This document shows positions 42,823 through 50,695 of a stretch of 64,000 nt of DNA, piece by piece. Where the stretch lies: positions 62,001-126,000 of the forward strand of contig JAFQQJ010000011.1 in the NCBI GenBank assembly GCA_017411325.1. Reading direction: 5' to 3'. Each line of letters opens with the position of its first letter. Position 1 is the stretch's first letter. The notes below the pieces were generated by a model. It was not told the origin of the DNA, did no database searches, and saw nothing but the letters and a program-made list of their open reading frames with translations. The translations under genes were made by a program, and so were the position numbers. Source of the DNA: Clostridia bacterium. Lineage in GTDB: Bacteria; Bacillota; Clostridia; CAKSNL01; HGM11501.

Positions 42823-44751
42823 TTAATCGGTCGTCACAGTCACCTTGTTTTCTGCCTCTACCCAGTTCACCTTTGCCTGCAATGCCTCGCTGACCGCACG
42901 GACAGGAACCATGGTTCTGCCGTTGATAATGCGGGCAGGGGTGTCTAACACAATCACCGTGCCATTCTTTCGCAGTTCCTTTTGGTCAATGGTAATCTCC
43001 AAGGTCACACCGCCCTTGACTGCCTTTGCAGTCTGGGTGGCATCATCCCAACTGACCACCGCACCCAAGGTTTCAAAAATGGTCCGCATGGGAACCAAAA
43101 CTCTGTCGTTTTCCATCATGGCAACGGTGTCGCTGATAAGCTCCTTGCCATTGACTTCAACCGGAATATTCTCGGTAACCCACAGGGTATAATTCGCCTC
43201 GGTGACCACACTTCCTTTGGAAAGAACCTCCACCTTAAGGGTGTGTTCCCCAATCCAGGTATTGGCGAAATTGTAGTTGAGCAGGTAGGGTGCCTCATCC
43301 GCCTGACCGATGGTGTTTCCGTCCAGACTGTAGCGCACAGTGGGTTTGTCATCCCCGAAAATATGGGGATAGGTATAAAGCGGGGTCTGCTTTTGCGCAA
43401 ATACCATATGATTGGTGACAGGCTGATAGGTCTGGCTCGCACTGTCCCCATAATTCCGGATAAAATGCGGTGCCCCAATCAGGCTTTGATATGCGCTTTG
43501 CATAGCGCTGTTGTGAGACAGGGCATAGTCATTGGTTTCCGGTGCTACATAGGTATTGAAATAAGCAATCAACTTCACTTGCGGATACACCATAGGCACA
43601 AACCAGTACATCCTCTTCAGGTTGTTCACCGCCCAATCGGTGTTGTCCCTGCCCATAGACACCGTCTTGTGGGCACTGCCACACTCGGAAAGCATTATCG
43701 GCTTTCTGTCACCAAATTTTTCAACTGCCTCTTTTACCACCATCACAGGGTCTGCCGCATCGCCGGCAGAAAAACAAACCTCATTAAACCGCATATCCAC
43801 CGGCCATTCCTGACCTTGGAAATGACGAATCAAATAGGCGGAAATTCCCACCCAATCCACATAGGCATCTCCGGGATAAAAGTCCTCCATTTTGGTGTTC
43901 CACTCCGAGGCATGCGCCACCGACCAAACTGTTGCCACGTGACGGGTCCGTTGATGGACCGCATCCGCAAGGAACCGGAATGCTGTCTGGAACGCCTGTG
44001 GGTCCGGCTTATCGCCCCAGATGTTCATTTCTGCACCGATACGCAGATACATAGGTACATCCGCATACTGATTCAGGACATTGAGGAAATCATTCACATA
44101 GGAGCCTTGGCTTGGGATACCCCAAAGGGCACTTCCCTCGCCCTGAATGTTCCAGGCAATCTCTACCGCCTGCTTCCGCTCTCTTGCCTGTTTGAGAATC
44201 AAATGGTCCCAGTCGTTGGGCATATCTCCAAAGTTGATATACAAAAGAACCATAGATTCCTGTACCTGACTGGTTTCGGAAATCTGTCCCATCAGGGTGC
44301 CAAACTGCGGTTCGTTGCGGGAACCGTAATACTTTTGCGGTTGTACCGCCTTGGTATACGCTTGCACGGTAGGGCGGTACTGTGCCGCCTTTGCCTTGGC
44401 AATCTTTACCCCGTCGGTCCAGTTCATAAACTCTCCATAAGGAATGTAACGCTCATAGTAGTATGCCGCAGAGGGAAAATTCCCCGCGCGGTCATAGGCA
44501 TCTGCCACATCATAATAGCGGGATGCCAGAATCTCTTTGATTTGCTGGGTTTCCTCCAAGCCGGAAAGCAGATTGATGGTCGCCTCTCCATATTGGATGA
44601 TACCGTTATCATCACCATTGTCTTTTGCGGCAGCGTAATTGTCATTGATGCCCCAGAACTGATTGGGCAGCTTTGCCGCCATTACGGTTGTGGGCAAAAG
44701 GGTGATGAGCAACACACCTACCAAAATTACGGAAATCCAATTCTTTTTCAT
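42823..44751 (-). CDS. Secreted GH26-like glycoside hydrolase with stalk domain
   Basis: A 642-residue exported protein: signal peptide MKKNWISVILVGVLLITLLP, a TPR-like helical segment (YDVADAYDRAGNFPSAAYYY, about 80-100), and a GH26-type barrel at about 140-450. The likely acid/base Glu is in MYLRIGAEMNIWGD (near 241) and the nucleophile Glu in KPIMLSECGSAHK (near 354). A linker domain and a copper-amine-oxidase-N-like stalk follow (530-642; ENDRVLVPMRTIFETLG, ARIINGRTMVPVRAVSEAL). GH26 enzymes are mainly beta-mannanases, but the substrate here is unproven. It sits between recR and the rRNA methyltransferase gene with 12- and 9-bp gaps, an unexpected place for an exported hydrolase. Confidence 0.82.
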   Translation of the reverse strand: MKKNWISVILVGVLLITLLPTTVMAAKLPNQFWGINDNYAAAKDNGDDNGIIQYGEATINLLSGLEETQQIKEILASRYYDVADAYDRAGNFPSAAYYYERYIPYGEFMNWTDGVKIAKAKAAQYRPTVQAYTKAVQPQKYYGSRNEPQFGTLMGQISETSQVQESMVLLYINFGDMPNDWDHLILKQARERKQAVEIAWNIQGEGSALWGIPSQGSYVNDFLNVLNQYADVPMYLRIGAEMNIWGDKPDPQAFQTAFRFLADAVHQRTRHVATVWSVAHASEWNTKMEDFYPGDAYVDWVGISAYLIRHFQGQEWPVDMRFNEVCFSAGDAADPVMVVKEAVEKFGDRKPIMLSECGSAHKTVSMGRDNTDWAVNNLKRMYWFVPMVYPQVKLIAYFNTYVAPETNDYALSHNSAMQSAYQSLIGAPHFIRNYGDSASQTYQPVTNHMVFAQKQTPLYTYPHIFGDDKPTVRYSLDGNTIGQADEAPYLLNYNFANTWIGEHTLKVEVLSKGSVVTEANYTLWVTENIPVEVNGKELISDTVAMMENDRVLVPMRTIFETLGAVVSWDDATQTAKAVKGGVTLEITIDQKELRKNGTVIVLDTPARIINGRTMVPVRAVSEALQAKVNWVEAENKVTVTTD

Positions 44752-44763
44752 AAAACTTCCTCC

Positions 44764-45363
44764 TTATAATTCTACTCTCCATTGCATCGCCTTAGAAAGA
44801 GTCACTTCATCGGCAAACTCCAATTCTCCCCCCACGGGTACGCCGTGGGCAATCCGTGTCACCTTAACCCCAAAGGGTTTGAGCAGCTTTGAGATATACA
44901 TTGCAGTGGTTTCCCCCTCCAGATTGGGGTTGGTCGCCATAATGACCTCCTGAACCTCGCCACTTGTCACACGGGCAACCAATTCCTTGATACGGATATC
45001 ATCAGGGCCGATATTATCCATAGGGGAAATGGCACCGTGGAGCACATGGTAGACTCCTTTGAACTCATTGGTTCGCTCCATCTGCAACACATCTTTGGGA
45101 CTTTCCATCACGCAAATCACGCTTTTGTCCCGTCCGGGATTGTCGCAAATATTACAAACCTCTTTGTCCGAAAGATTTTGACATTCCTTGCAATAGCACA
45201 AGGATTTTTTGGCGTGGACAATGGCGTGGGCAAATTTTTCCGCCTTTTCTACGGGTTGATTGAGCACATAGAATGCCAGTCTTTGTGCCGTCTTGCTCCC
45301 GATTCCGGGAAGCTTTTCAAATTCTTCGATTAAATTCTGCAAGGGTGCTGCAAAGTATTCCAT
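44764..45363 (-). CDS. recR: Recombination mediator RecR
   Basis: Promotes RecA loading with RecF and RecO in gap repair. The 199-residue protein is complete: helix-hairpin-helix [20 protein letters not shown] (near 15-34), four-Cys zinc motif [18 protein letters not shown] (near 56-73), Toprim domain ([34 protein letters not shown]) and the C-terminal [20 protein letters not shown]. Typical operon partners dnaX and the YbaB gene are absent. Instead it follows recD2 by 12 bp. Confidence 0.97.
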   Translation of the reverse strand: MEYFAAPLQNLIEEFEKLPGIGSKTAQRLAFYVLNQPVEKAEKFAHAIVHAKKSLCYCKECQNLSDKEVCNICDNPGRDKSVICVMESPKDVLQMERTNEFKGVYHVLHGAISPMDNIGPDDIRIKELVARVTSGEVQEVIMATNPNLEGETTAMYISKLLKPFGVKVTRIAHGVPVGGELEFADEVTLSKAMQWRVEL

Positions 45364-45375
45364 CTTTTTTCTCCT

Positions 45376-47574
45376 CTAAAATATCTGTAATTTATCTTTC
45401 AGTCCGGAAAACCGACCCTGAATATTATCATTATCTACAAACGCCTTGATATACTCTTCCTGTCCCACCAAAACCACCAAGGATTTAGCACGGGTAATGG
45501 CGGTGTAAAACAGGTTTCTGGTCATCAACAGCCGATGGGTTTCAAACATTGGCATCACCACCACGTCAAATTCACTACCCTGACTTTTATGTACGGTGAC
45601 GGCATAGGCAAGCTCCAACTCATCCAAAAGCAGAAAATCATAATGCACCAGCTTGTCATCAAACACCACCGAAACCTTTTGACTGCGATTGTCAATGTCG
45701 ATGATAAAGCCCACATCGCCGTTGAACATCCCCAGTCCCTTTTCTCCATCGGACAGGCGCTCCCATTCCAGTTGGTAGTTATTCTTAATCTGCATCACCT
45801 TGTCCCCCACACGGAAAATGCATCGTTGGGTCAATTTTTCCGCCTTGTCGGGGCTTGCGGGATTTAAGGCATCCTGTAACACCGCATTGAGGTTCTGCAC
45901 GCCTATCAGAGATTTTCTCGTCGGGGTAAGCACCTGTACCTGGGAAAGGTTGGTCAGCCCATATGCCTTGGGGAGCCGTCTTGCACAAAGGTCTGCAATG
46001 GTGTCGGGCAGAGAAAGCGGGTCCTCACGGGTAACCAGAAAGAAATCATTATCCTTGTCATTGAGCAAAGGCATCTCCCCACGGTTGATGCGGTGGGCAT
46101 TAACCACAATCATACTCTCCCGTGCCTGACGGAAAATCTCGGTCAAGCGGATGCAGGTCAGTACATCGCTGTCAATGATGTCTTTTAAGACGTTGCCCGC
46201 TCCTACCGAGGGAAGCTGGTCGCTGTCCCCCACCATAACCACGCGGGTGCCTCGGGGAATAGCATCCAACAAACTGTGCATCAACAGAATATCCACCATA
46301 GACATCTCATCAATAATGAGCACATCACATTCCAGAGGGTTTTGATTGTTGCGGGCAAACTGAGTCCCCACCGAATCAATACCCGGTGTGATTTCGAGCA
46401 GACGATGGATGGTTTTTGCCTCGGTGCCGCAAAGCTCGGTCATCCGCTTTGCCGCCCGCCCTGTGGGAGCGGTCAGCATCACCCTGCGGTTGGTACGCTC
46501 CATCAGGGCAATGATGGTTTTGATGATGGTGGTTTTTCCTGTACCGGGGCCACCGGTAATCACCATGGCAGAATTTTCAAATACTGCCTCCACCGCCTCC
46601 ATCTGTGCCTCAGCAAGATGGATTCCGGTTTCTTCTTCCACCTCTTCAATCAAGGACTGAAGCTCCTGATGATTGGTGTCAAACACAAGCTGGGACATCT
46701 CCAAAATCCGCTCTGCCACCTGCTTTTCTGCATCATAGAACAGCCTGAGATAAAGGGCGTCATATTCCCCCATATTATTGAGCACCAATTCTTCTTTCAA
46801 AAGCATTTCGGCAACAGCCTCTTCTGCCACCAGCTTTTCGATCTCCAGAAACTGTGCTGCTTGTCCCACCACGGTGCTCCGCGGCAAAAAGGTGTGCCCG
46901 TTAAGATAGCCGATTTGCTGCATCAAGTAACGGATGCCCGAAGAAACCCGTGCAAAGGAATTCTGGTCGATCCCAAGCTCCTTTGCCATGCTGTCCGCAG
47001 TCTGAAAACTGATGCCGTCCACCTTGTCCGCCAAGACATAGGGGTTCTCGGTGACCATCTGTACGGTGGCTGCACCAAACAGCTTAAAGGCCTTGACCGC
47101 AGAGCCTGGAGAGATCCCAAAGCGTTGGAAGAACATCACCACTTCCCGCACACCGATGAGCTCCACATACTTTTTGTAGATGGCATCCACCTTTTTCTTG
47201 CTGAGTCCTGAAATCACCAACAGTCTGTCCGGCTCGTGCTCAATCACGTCCAGCGCCTCCGCCCCAAACAGTTCCACAATCTTGCGGGCTGTACTTTTGC
47301 CGATGCCGGGAAGCAATCCGGATGCCAGATATTTTTCAATTTCCGTTTCGGTGGAAGGCATTTTGCGTTCATAATACTCCACCTTGAACTGATCCCCATA
47401 TTCCACATGGGTGACCCACTGACCGTGAACCAGAATGGTTTCACCCTCAGTCAGGTTGGGCATGTATCCGGTCAGGGTAATCAACTGCCCACCGCTGGAA
47501 ATATCGCAGACAGTATACCCGTTTTCCGGATTTTCATAAATGACTTCCTCTACCATTCCTTCGATTTGCAGCAC
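45376..47574 (-). CDS. recD2: ATP-dependent helicase RecD2
   Basis: SF1B 5'-3' DNA helicase of the RecD2 (long-form RecD without RecBC) family, 732 residues. N-terminal OB-like and helix-hairpin-helix region (SGLLPGIGKSTARKIVELFG near 84), Walker A AMVITGGPGTGKTTIIKTII (near 340), Walker B VLIIDEMSMVDILLM, motif III MVGDSDQLPSVGAGN, and the UvrD-like C-terminal block AVTVHKSQGSEFDVVVMP near 660 with ITRAKSLVVLVG. Starts at GTG 47574 behind GGGGGTG. First gene of the recD2-recR-GH26-rlmD string. Confidence 0.95.
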   Translation of the reverse strand: MLQIEGMVEEVIYENPENGYTVCDISSGGQLITLTGYMPNLTEGETILVHGQWVTHVEYGDQFKVEYYERKMPSTETEIEKYLASGLLPGIGKSTARKIVELFGAEALDVIEHEPDRLLVISGLSKKKVDAIYKKYVELIGVREVVMFFQRFGISPGSAVKAFKLFGAATVQMVTENPYVLADKVDGISFQTADSMAKELGIDQNSFARVSSGIRYLMQQIGYLNGHTFLPRSTVVGQAAQFLEIEKLVAEEAVAEMLLKEELVLNNMGEYDALYLRLFYDAEKQVAERILEMSQLVFDTNHQELQSLIEEVEEETGIHLAEAQMEAVEAVFENSAMVITGGPGTGKTTIIKTIIALMERTNRRVMLTAPTGRAAKRMTELCGTEAKTIHRLLEITPGIDSVGTQFARNNQNPLECDVLIIDEMSMVDILLMHSLLDAIPRGTRVVMVGDSDQLPSVGAGNVLKDIIDSDVLTCIRLTEIFRQARESMIVVNAHRINRGEMPLLNDKDNDFFLVTREDPLSLPDTIADLCARRLPKAYGLTNLSQVQVLTPTRKSLIGVQNLNAVLQDALNPASPDKAEKLTQRCIFRVGDKVMQIKNNYQLEWERLSDGEKGLGMFNGDVGFIIDIDNRSQKVSVVFDDKLVHYDFLLLDELELAYAVTVHKSQGSEFDVVVMPMFETHRLLMTRNLFYTAITRAKSLVVLVGQEEYIKAFVDNDNIQGRFSGLKDKLQIF

Positions 47575-47633
47575 CCTGACACCCCCTTTTTATAAAACTA
47601 TATCTCACCATCCCGATTGTGATACGCTCGGGT

Positions 47634-47711
47634 CAATAGGTCCTACTATTTTCTACTTGGTTTTTCCTTGAACAAGATCCATTAGAACCTGTGAGAATTT
47701 TGAGATTTTTT
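47634..47711. repeat. Diverged direct repeat flanking the membrane-protein gene, copy 1
   Basis: Shares AATAGGTCCTACTATTTT, a T-rich middle and GAACAAGATCCATTAGAACC with copy 2 at 48700-48785 (same orientation, gapped). Each copy lies at the 3' side of a minus-strand gene. Confidence 0.55.
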
Positions 47712-48581
47712 CTATGCCTTAATCAATTCTTTCTCTTCAGTTTCAATTTTTTCTTCTATTTTTATTTTTGCTTTTTGCTCGTGTTTTGCTATTATCTGTT
47801 TAGTGTTGAGATTAGGCATGGGAATATTTATTTTAAATAAGAAATTTATAAACCAAATAACAAAGAAAACAATTATTATAGGTAAAGCACAATATGTAAT
47901 TATAAATAACGCAATTGCATCAATGAAACTATTTAATATTTGTTTTGCTTTTTCTCCCACATCAGAAACATTATCTTTAATATTATCAAGCATTTTATCT
48001 ATCCAATATTTTTCTTCTTCACCATTCTCAACAACACTTTCTTCTAAATCTGTGACCACATGTTCAACTGTTGATTGGTTAGCTTCATAAATCATGTCGC
48101 TTATCTTCATACTAAAAGGTATAATTGAAACTATGACTAATGCAAAAACAATGAATTTAAGTGCTAATATTTTTAATGTTCTTTTTTTTATAAAAGTATA
48201 AAGTCCAAACATAACACAAGATATTGGTATTAAAAGATTAAACGATAAGCATCCCATTACAGTGAGCAGTGATTTTTCCAAAACTAATGCACACACAACT
48301 ATTAATAAATATGAACTTAATTCCATAATCTGATTTGCAATAGGTGTGGTTGCATCACCCGGAATTGCAGCCAAAGCCGTTGAGGTTGCAGCAGTCGTTG
48401 CTGTTACACCCATAACAATTGCTTTTTTCTCATCAATTGATTGAATTGTTGATTTATAACTTTCAGGTGATGTTGCAATTTTTGAAATTACTGTCATCGA
48501 TAATACCGCGACCATTAACAGCAATATTATATAACCACTTTTCTTTGCGATTTCTTTTGATACAAATTCTTTAAAACTCAT
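47712..48581 (-). CDS. Polytopic membrane protein of unknown function
   Basis: A 289-residue protein with a cytoplasmic N-terminus, about five or six hydrophobic segments (near 18-35, 85-105, 108-130, 137-155, 220-250), a loop with SPESYKSTIQSIDEKKA and TATTAATSTALAAIPGDATT near 38-80, and a highly charged C-terminal tail (KIKIEEKIETEEKELIKA). I recall similar uncharacterised proteins in Clostridia; no function can be assigned. Strongly AT-rich compared with the genes at 33-47 kb. No co-transcribed partner is evident. Confidence 0.65.
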   Translation of the reverse strand: MSFKEFVSKEIAKKSGYIILLLMVAVLSMTVISKIATSPESYKSTIQSIDEKKAIVMGVTATTAATSTALAAIPGDATTPIANQIMELSSYLLIVVCALVLEKSLLTVMGCLSFNLLIPISCVMFGLYTFIKKRTLKILALKFIVFALVIVSIIPFSMKISDMIYEANQSTVEHVVTDLEESVVENGEEEKYWIDKMLDNIKDNVSDVGEKAKQILNSFIDAIALFIITYCALPIIIVFFVIWFINFLFKINIPMPNLNTKQIIAKHEQKAKIKIEEKIETEEKELIKA

Positions 48582-48699
48582 ATTAACTCCTCATCCGTTA
48601 TAAATTAAGAAAAACTTTTTCTCATAACATCACTTGTAGTTTTTGCAAATACATCATTCGACAAAATTCTTACTTGTGTCAAGTCAGGCGAACAGTGAA

Positions 48700-48785
48700 T
48701 AATAGGACCTACTATTTTTCCCTTAATTTTTCACTGCTTTTTTTCGAACAAAATTCTTTAGAACCCGCAGGAATACTAGATTTTC
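48700..48785. repeat. Diverged direct repeat flanking the membrane-protein gene, copy 2
   Basis: See copy 1 at 47634-47711. Upstream of this copy GTGTCAAGTCAGG (about 48676) recurs near 50530, so a wider family of related intergenic sequences is present. Confidence 0.55.
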
Positions 48786-48834
48786 CTGCCCGATATGTAA
48801 ATATTTATTACCGGCAAACTATTATATTTGATTT

Positions 48835-49668
48835 TTAATTCTCCTCTTTGTTTTCTTCGTACATTCCACGATAAAATTCAATTTCTCCATCAAGCACCTC
48901 TTCGTCGTATCCCAAATTCAGTGCTTTGTTATAGTACCTTTTTGCATTTTTCTCGTCTCTTTTCAAGTCATAAGCTACCAACAATAAAAGTGTTGCTTCT
49001 TTACTATCATTAGTAATATCAAGCACTTTTTCTGCATCTAAAATCGCCTCATCAGGTCTATAATTTTCAAGATACAGCTGTGCACGATTTAAATATGCTT
49101 GCTCATAATGTGGATTACTTCCGATTGCTTTTTCGTAATGTTCAAATGCCGCTTCCAAGTCTTCTTCAGACGAATACAGCAATGCAATATTATTATTTGC
49201 TATTGCGTTTTGGGGAGAAAGTTTTAGTACTTTTTTATACATTTCAATTGCTTCTTCCACATAACCAGAGTCCTCATAAGATAATGCAATAAAAATCATG
49301 CACGGAACAACATCATCGTTTTTAAATGCCTTCCGACAAAGCTTCGACAGCCGTTTTATCCCACGCTTATACTTTTCGTTATTATAGTCATATATACCAA
49401 GGAGCAACATTCTTTTCAAGTTTGGATTATCACCAAAAGCATTTCCTATTATATGTGCATATGCACTTTTATAGGTTTGAAAGTTTTGTTCAAGAAGGCG
49501 TTTGTTTGATCTCACAAATACCAACACAATAGAACAAAGTATACACAGCACCTTTAAAAGTTTTTCGGTATACACCGTGCCCAACAAAAATACATCATAA
49601 AGATATATCGACACAACCACAATAGCACAAATAATCAAAACACCAATATTTATGTATCTCTTTTTCAC
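48835..49668 (-). CDS. Membrane-anchored TPR protein
   Basis: A 277-residue protein with two N-terminal transmembrane helices (INIGVLIICAIVVVSIYLY; LLKVLCILCSIVLVFV) followed by cytoplasmic tetratricopeptide repeats at about 120-265 (EAIEMYKKVLKLSPQNAIAN; AAFEHYEKAIGSNPHYEQAY; AILDAEKVLDITNDSKEATL). TPRs mediate protein contacts; the partner is unknown. GTG 49668 was chosen because AAAGGAA precedes it at 8 nt. The ATG at 49689 has no ribosome site. Neighbours are not clearly related. Confidence 0.78.
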   Translation of the reverse strand: MKKRYINIGVLIICAIVVVSIYLYDVFLLGTVYTEKLLKVLCILCSIVLVFVRSNKRLLEQNFQTYKSAYAHIIGNAFGDNPNLKRMLLLGIYDYNNEKYKRGIKRLSKLCRKAFKNDDVVPCMIFIALSYEDSGYVEEAIEMYKKVLKLSPQNAIANNNIALLYSSEEDLEAAFEHYEKAIGSNPHYEQAYLNRAQLYLENYRPDEAILDAEKVLDITNDSKEATLLLLVAYDLKRDEKNAKRYYNKALNLGYDEEVLDGEIEFYRGMYEENKEEN

Positions 49669-49758
49669 AGTATCATTTCCTTTCGACATTGCGACACATA
49701 AGGTTTAGATGCAAACCTTTTTTGGTGTGAAGTTTATATAATGTTAGAAACAAAAAGA

Positions 49759-50487
49759 TTATTCCAGTATATTGCTGGTTATAAAGTCTACCCCGTAAGA
49801 AACTAATTTTTCTGCATCTTCTTTATCATCACAAGTCCAGCAGTTAACTTTGATTCCTTTTGAATGTAAATATTCAATATTTTCTGCAGTTAATTGTTTA
49901 TGATATATGTCAAGGTTAAGATTGTTCGCGCATAATTTTTCTATCAATTCATTTGTGATTTCCTTTGATGTAAGGAACTGAACATCGTTTTCAGGGAGAA
50001 ATTTTCTTACATTAACACAGTTTTCAAAATCGAATGAAATAAAAATAACATTGTCAATATATTCTAATTCTTTGATTTCATCTATCAGTTTTTCTATATA
50101 CTTCTCCTCAAAATGGTTCTTTATTTCAAGTACGCAAGTTTTTTCGTATTTTTTGCAAATCTTGATATATTCACTCAAAAGAGGTATTCTTATATCTTTT
50201 CTGTCTGTTGTGTTATCCAAATCAGGAAGCACAATTTTTTCGACTTCTGAATAATCGCTTTCCTCTACATTGATGTTGTACTCCGCTAAAGAAATTCTTT
50301 CCGTTGTTTCATCATGGATAATTATAAATTTCCCATCCCTTGTAACATGCACATCAGTTTCTATGCCAAAATAACTCCTGTTGCCTGCAGCAACAAATGC
50401 AGGGCATGTATTTTCCCTTTCAATACCGCTTAAACCTCTATGTGCTATCATCTTTACTCCATTTGAATTAATTTTTATAGATTTCAT
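49759..50487 (-). CDS. Glycerophosphodiester phosphodiesterase
   Basis: A 242-residue GDPD-family TIM barrel hydrolysing glycerophosphodiesters to glycerol-3-phosphate and an alcohol. Motifs: VKMIAHRGLSGIERENTCPA (HRG and the ENT Glu), GIETDVHVTRDGKFIIIHDE with the ExD metal ligands and catalytic His, and CVLEIKNHFEE near 120. The end, GIKVNCWTCDDKEDAEKLVS, is typical of the family. No signal peptide, so cytoplasmic. ATG 50487 has GAAAGGAG upstream, preferred over 50517. Confidence 0.92.
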   Translation of the reverse strand: MKSIKINSNGVKMIAHRGLSGIERENTCPAFVAAGNRSYFGIETDVHVTRDGKFIIIHDETTERISLAEYNINVEESDYSEVEKIVLPDLDNTTDRKDIRIPLLSEYIKICKKYEKTCVLEIKNHFEEKYIEKLIDEIKELEYIDNVIFISFDFENCVNVRKFLPENDVQFLTSKEITNELIEKLCANNLNLDIYHKQLTAENIEYLHSKGIKVNCWTCDDKEDAEKLVSYGVDFITSNILE

Positions 50488-50554
50488 ATAAAAACTCCTT
50501 TCGATAATATTCGACATATCCGTATGGTTCGTGTCAAGTCAGGATAAAAAACTA

Positions 50555-50695
50555 TTACTTTTTTGCAATGACAATGGGCTGATAAAAACCTGTTTCTTTT
50601 GGAAATTCCCATATCTGTTTTATGAATATACAGTTGGTCATATTGGGATGCCAGATTGTTATAAAAGGTCCGTAATATCCATACAATGATTTCCC
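50555..50695 (-). pseudogene. In-frame 46-codon extension beyond the sulfatase stop codon
   Basis: Directly after the TAA of the LtaS-like gene the same frame stays open for 46 codons. It reads as protein (GKSLYGYYGPFITIWHP... to ...FYQPIVIAKK) before a TAA at 50555-50557. It has no start codon or ribosome site. Either the sulfatase once ended here and was shortened by a nonsense change, or this is the tail of a deleted gene that happens to be in frame. Confidence 0.45.

Noticed and set aside
42982..44769. 595-codon plus-strand open frame
   Set aside because: Antisense shadow of the GH26-like gene; no domain pattern and no ribosome site.
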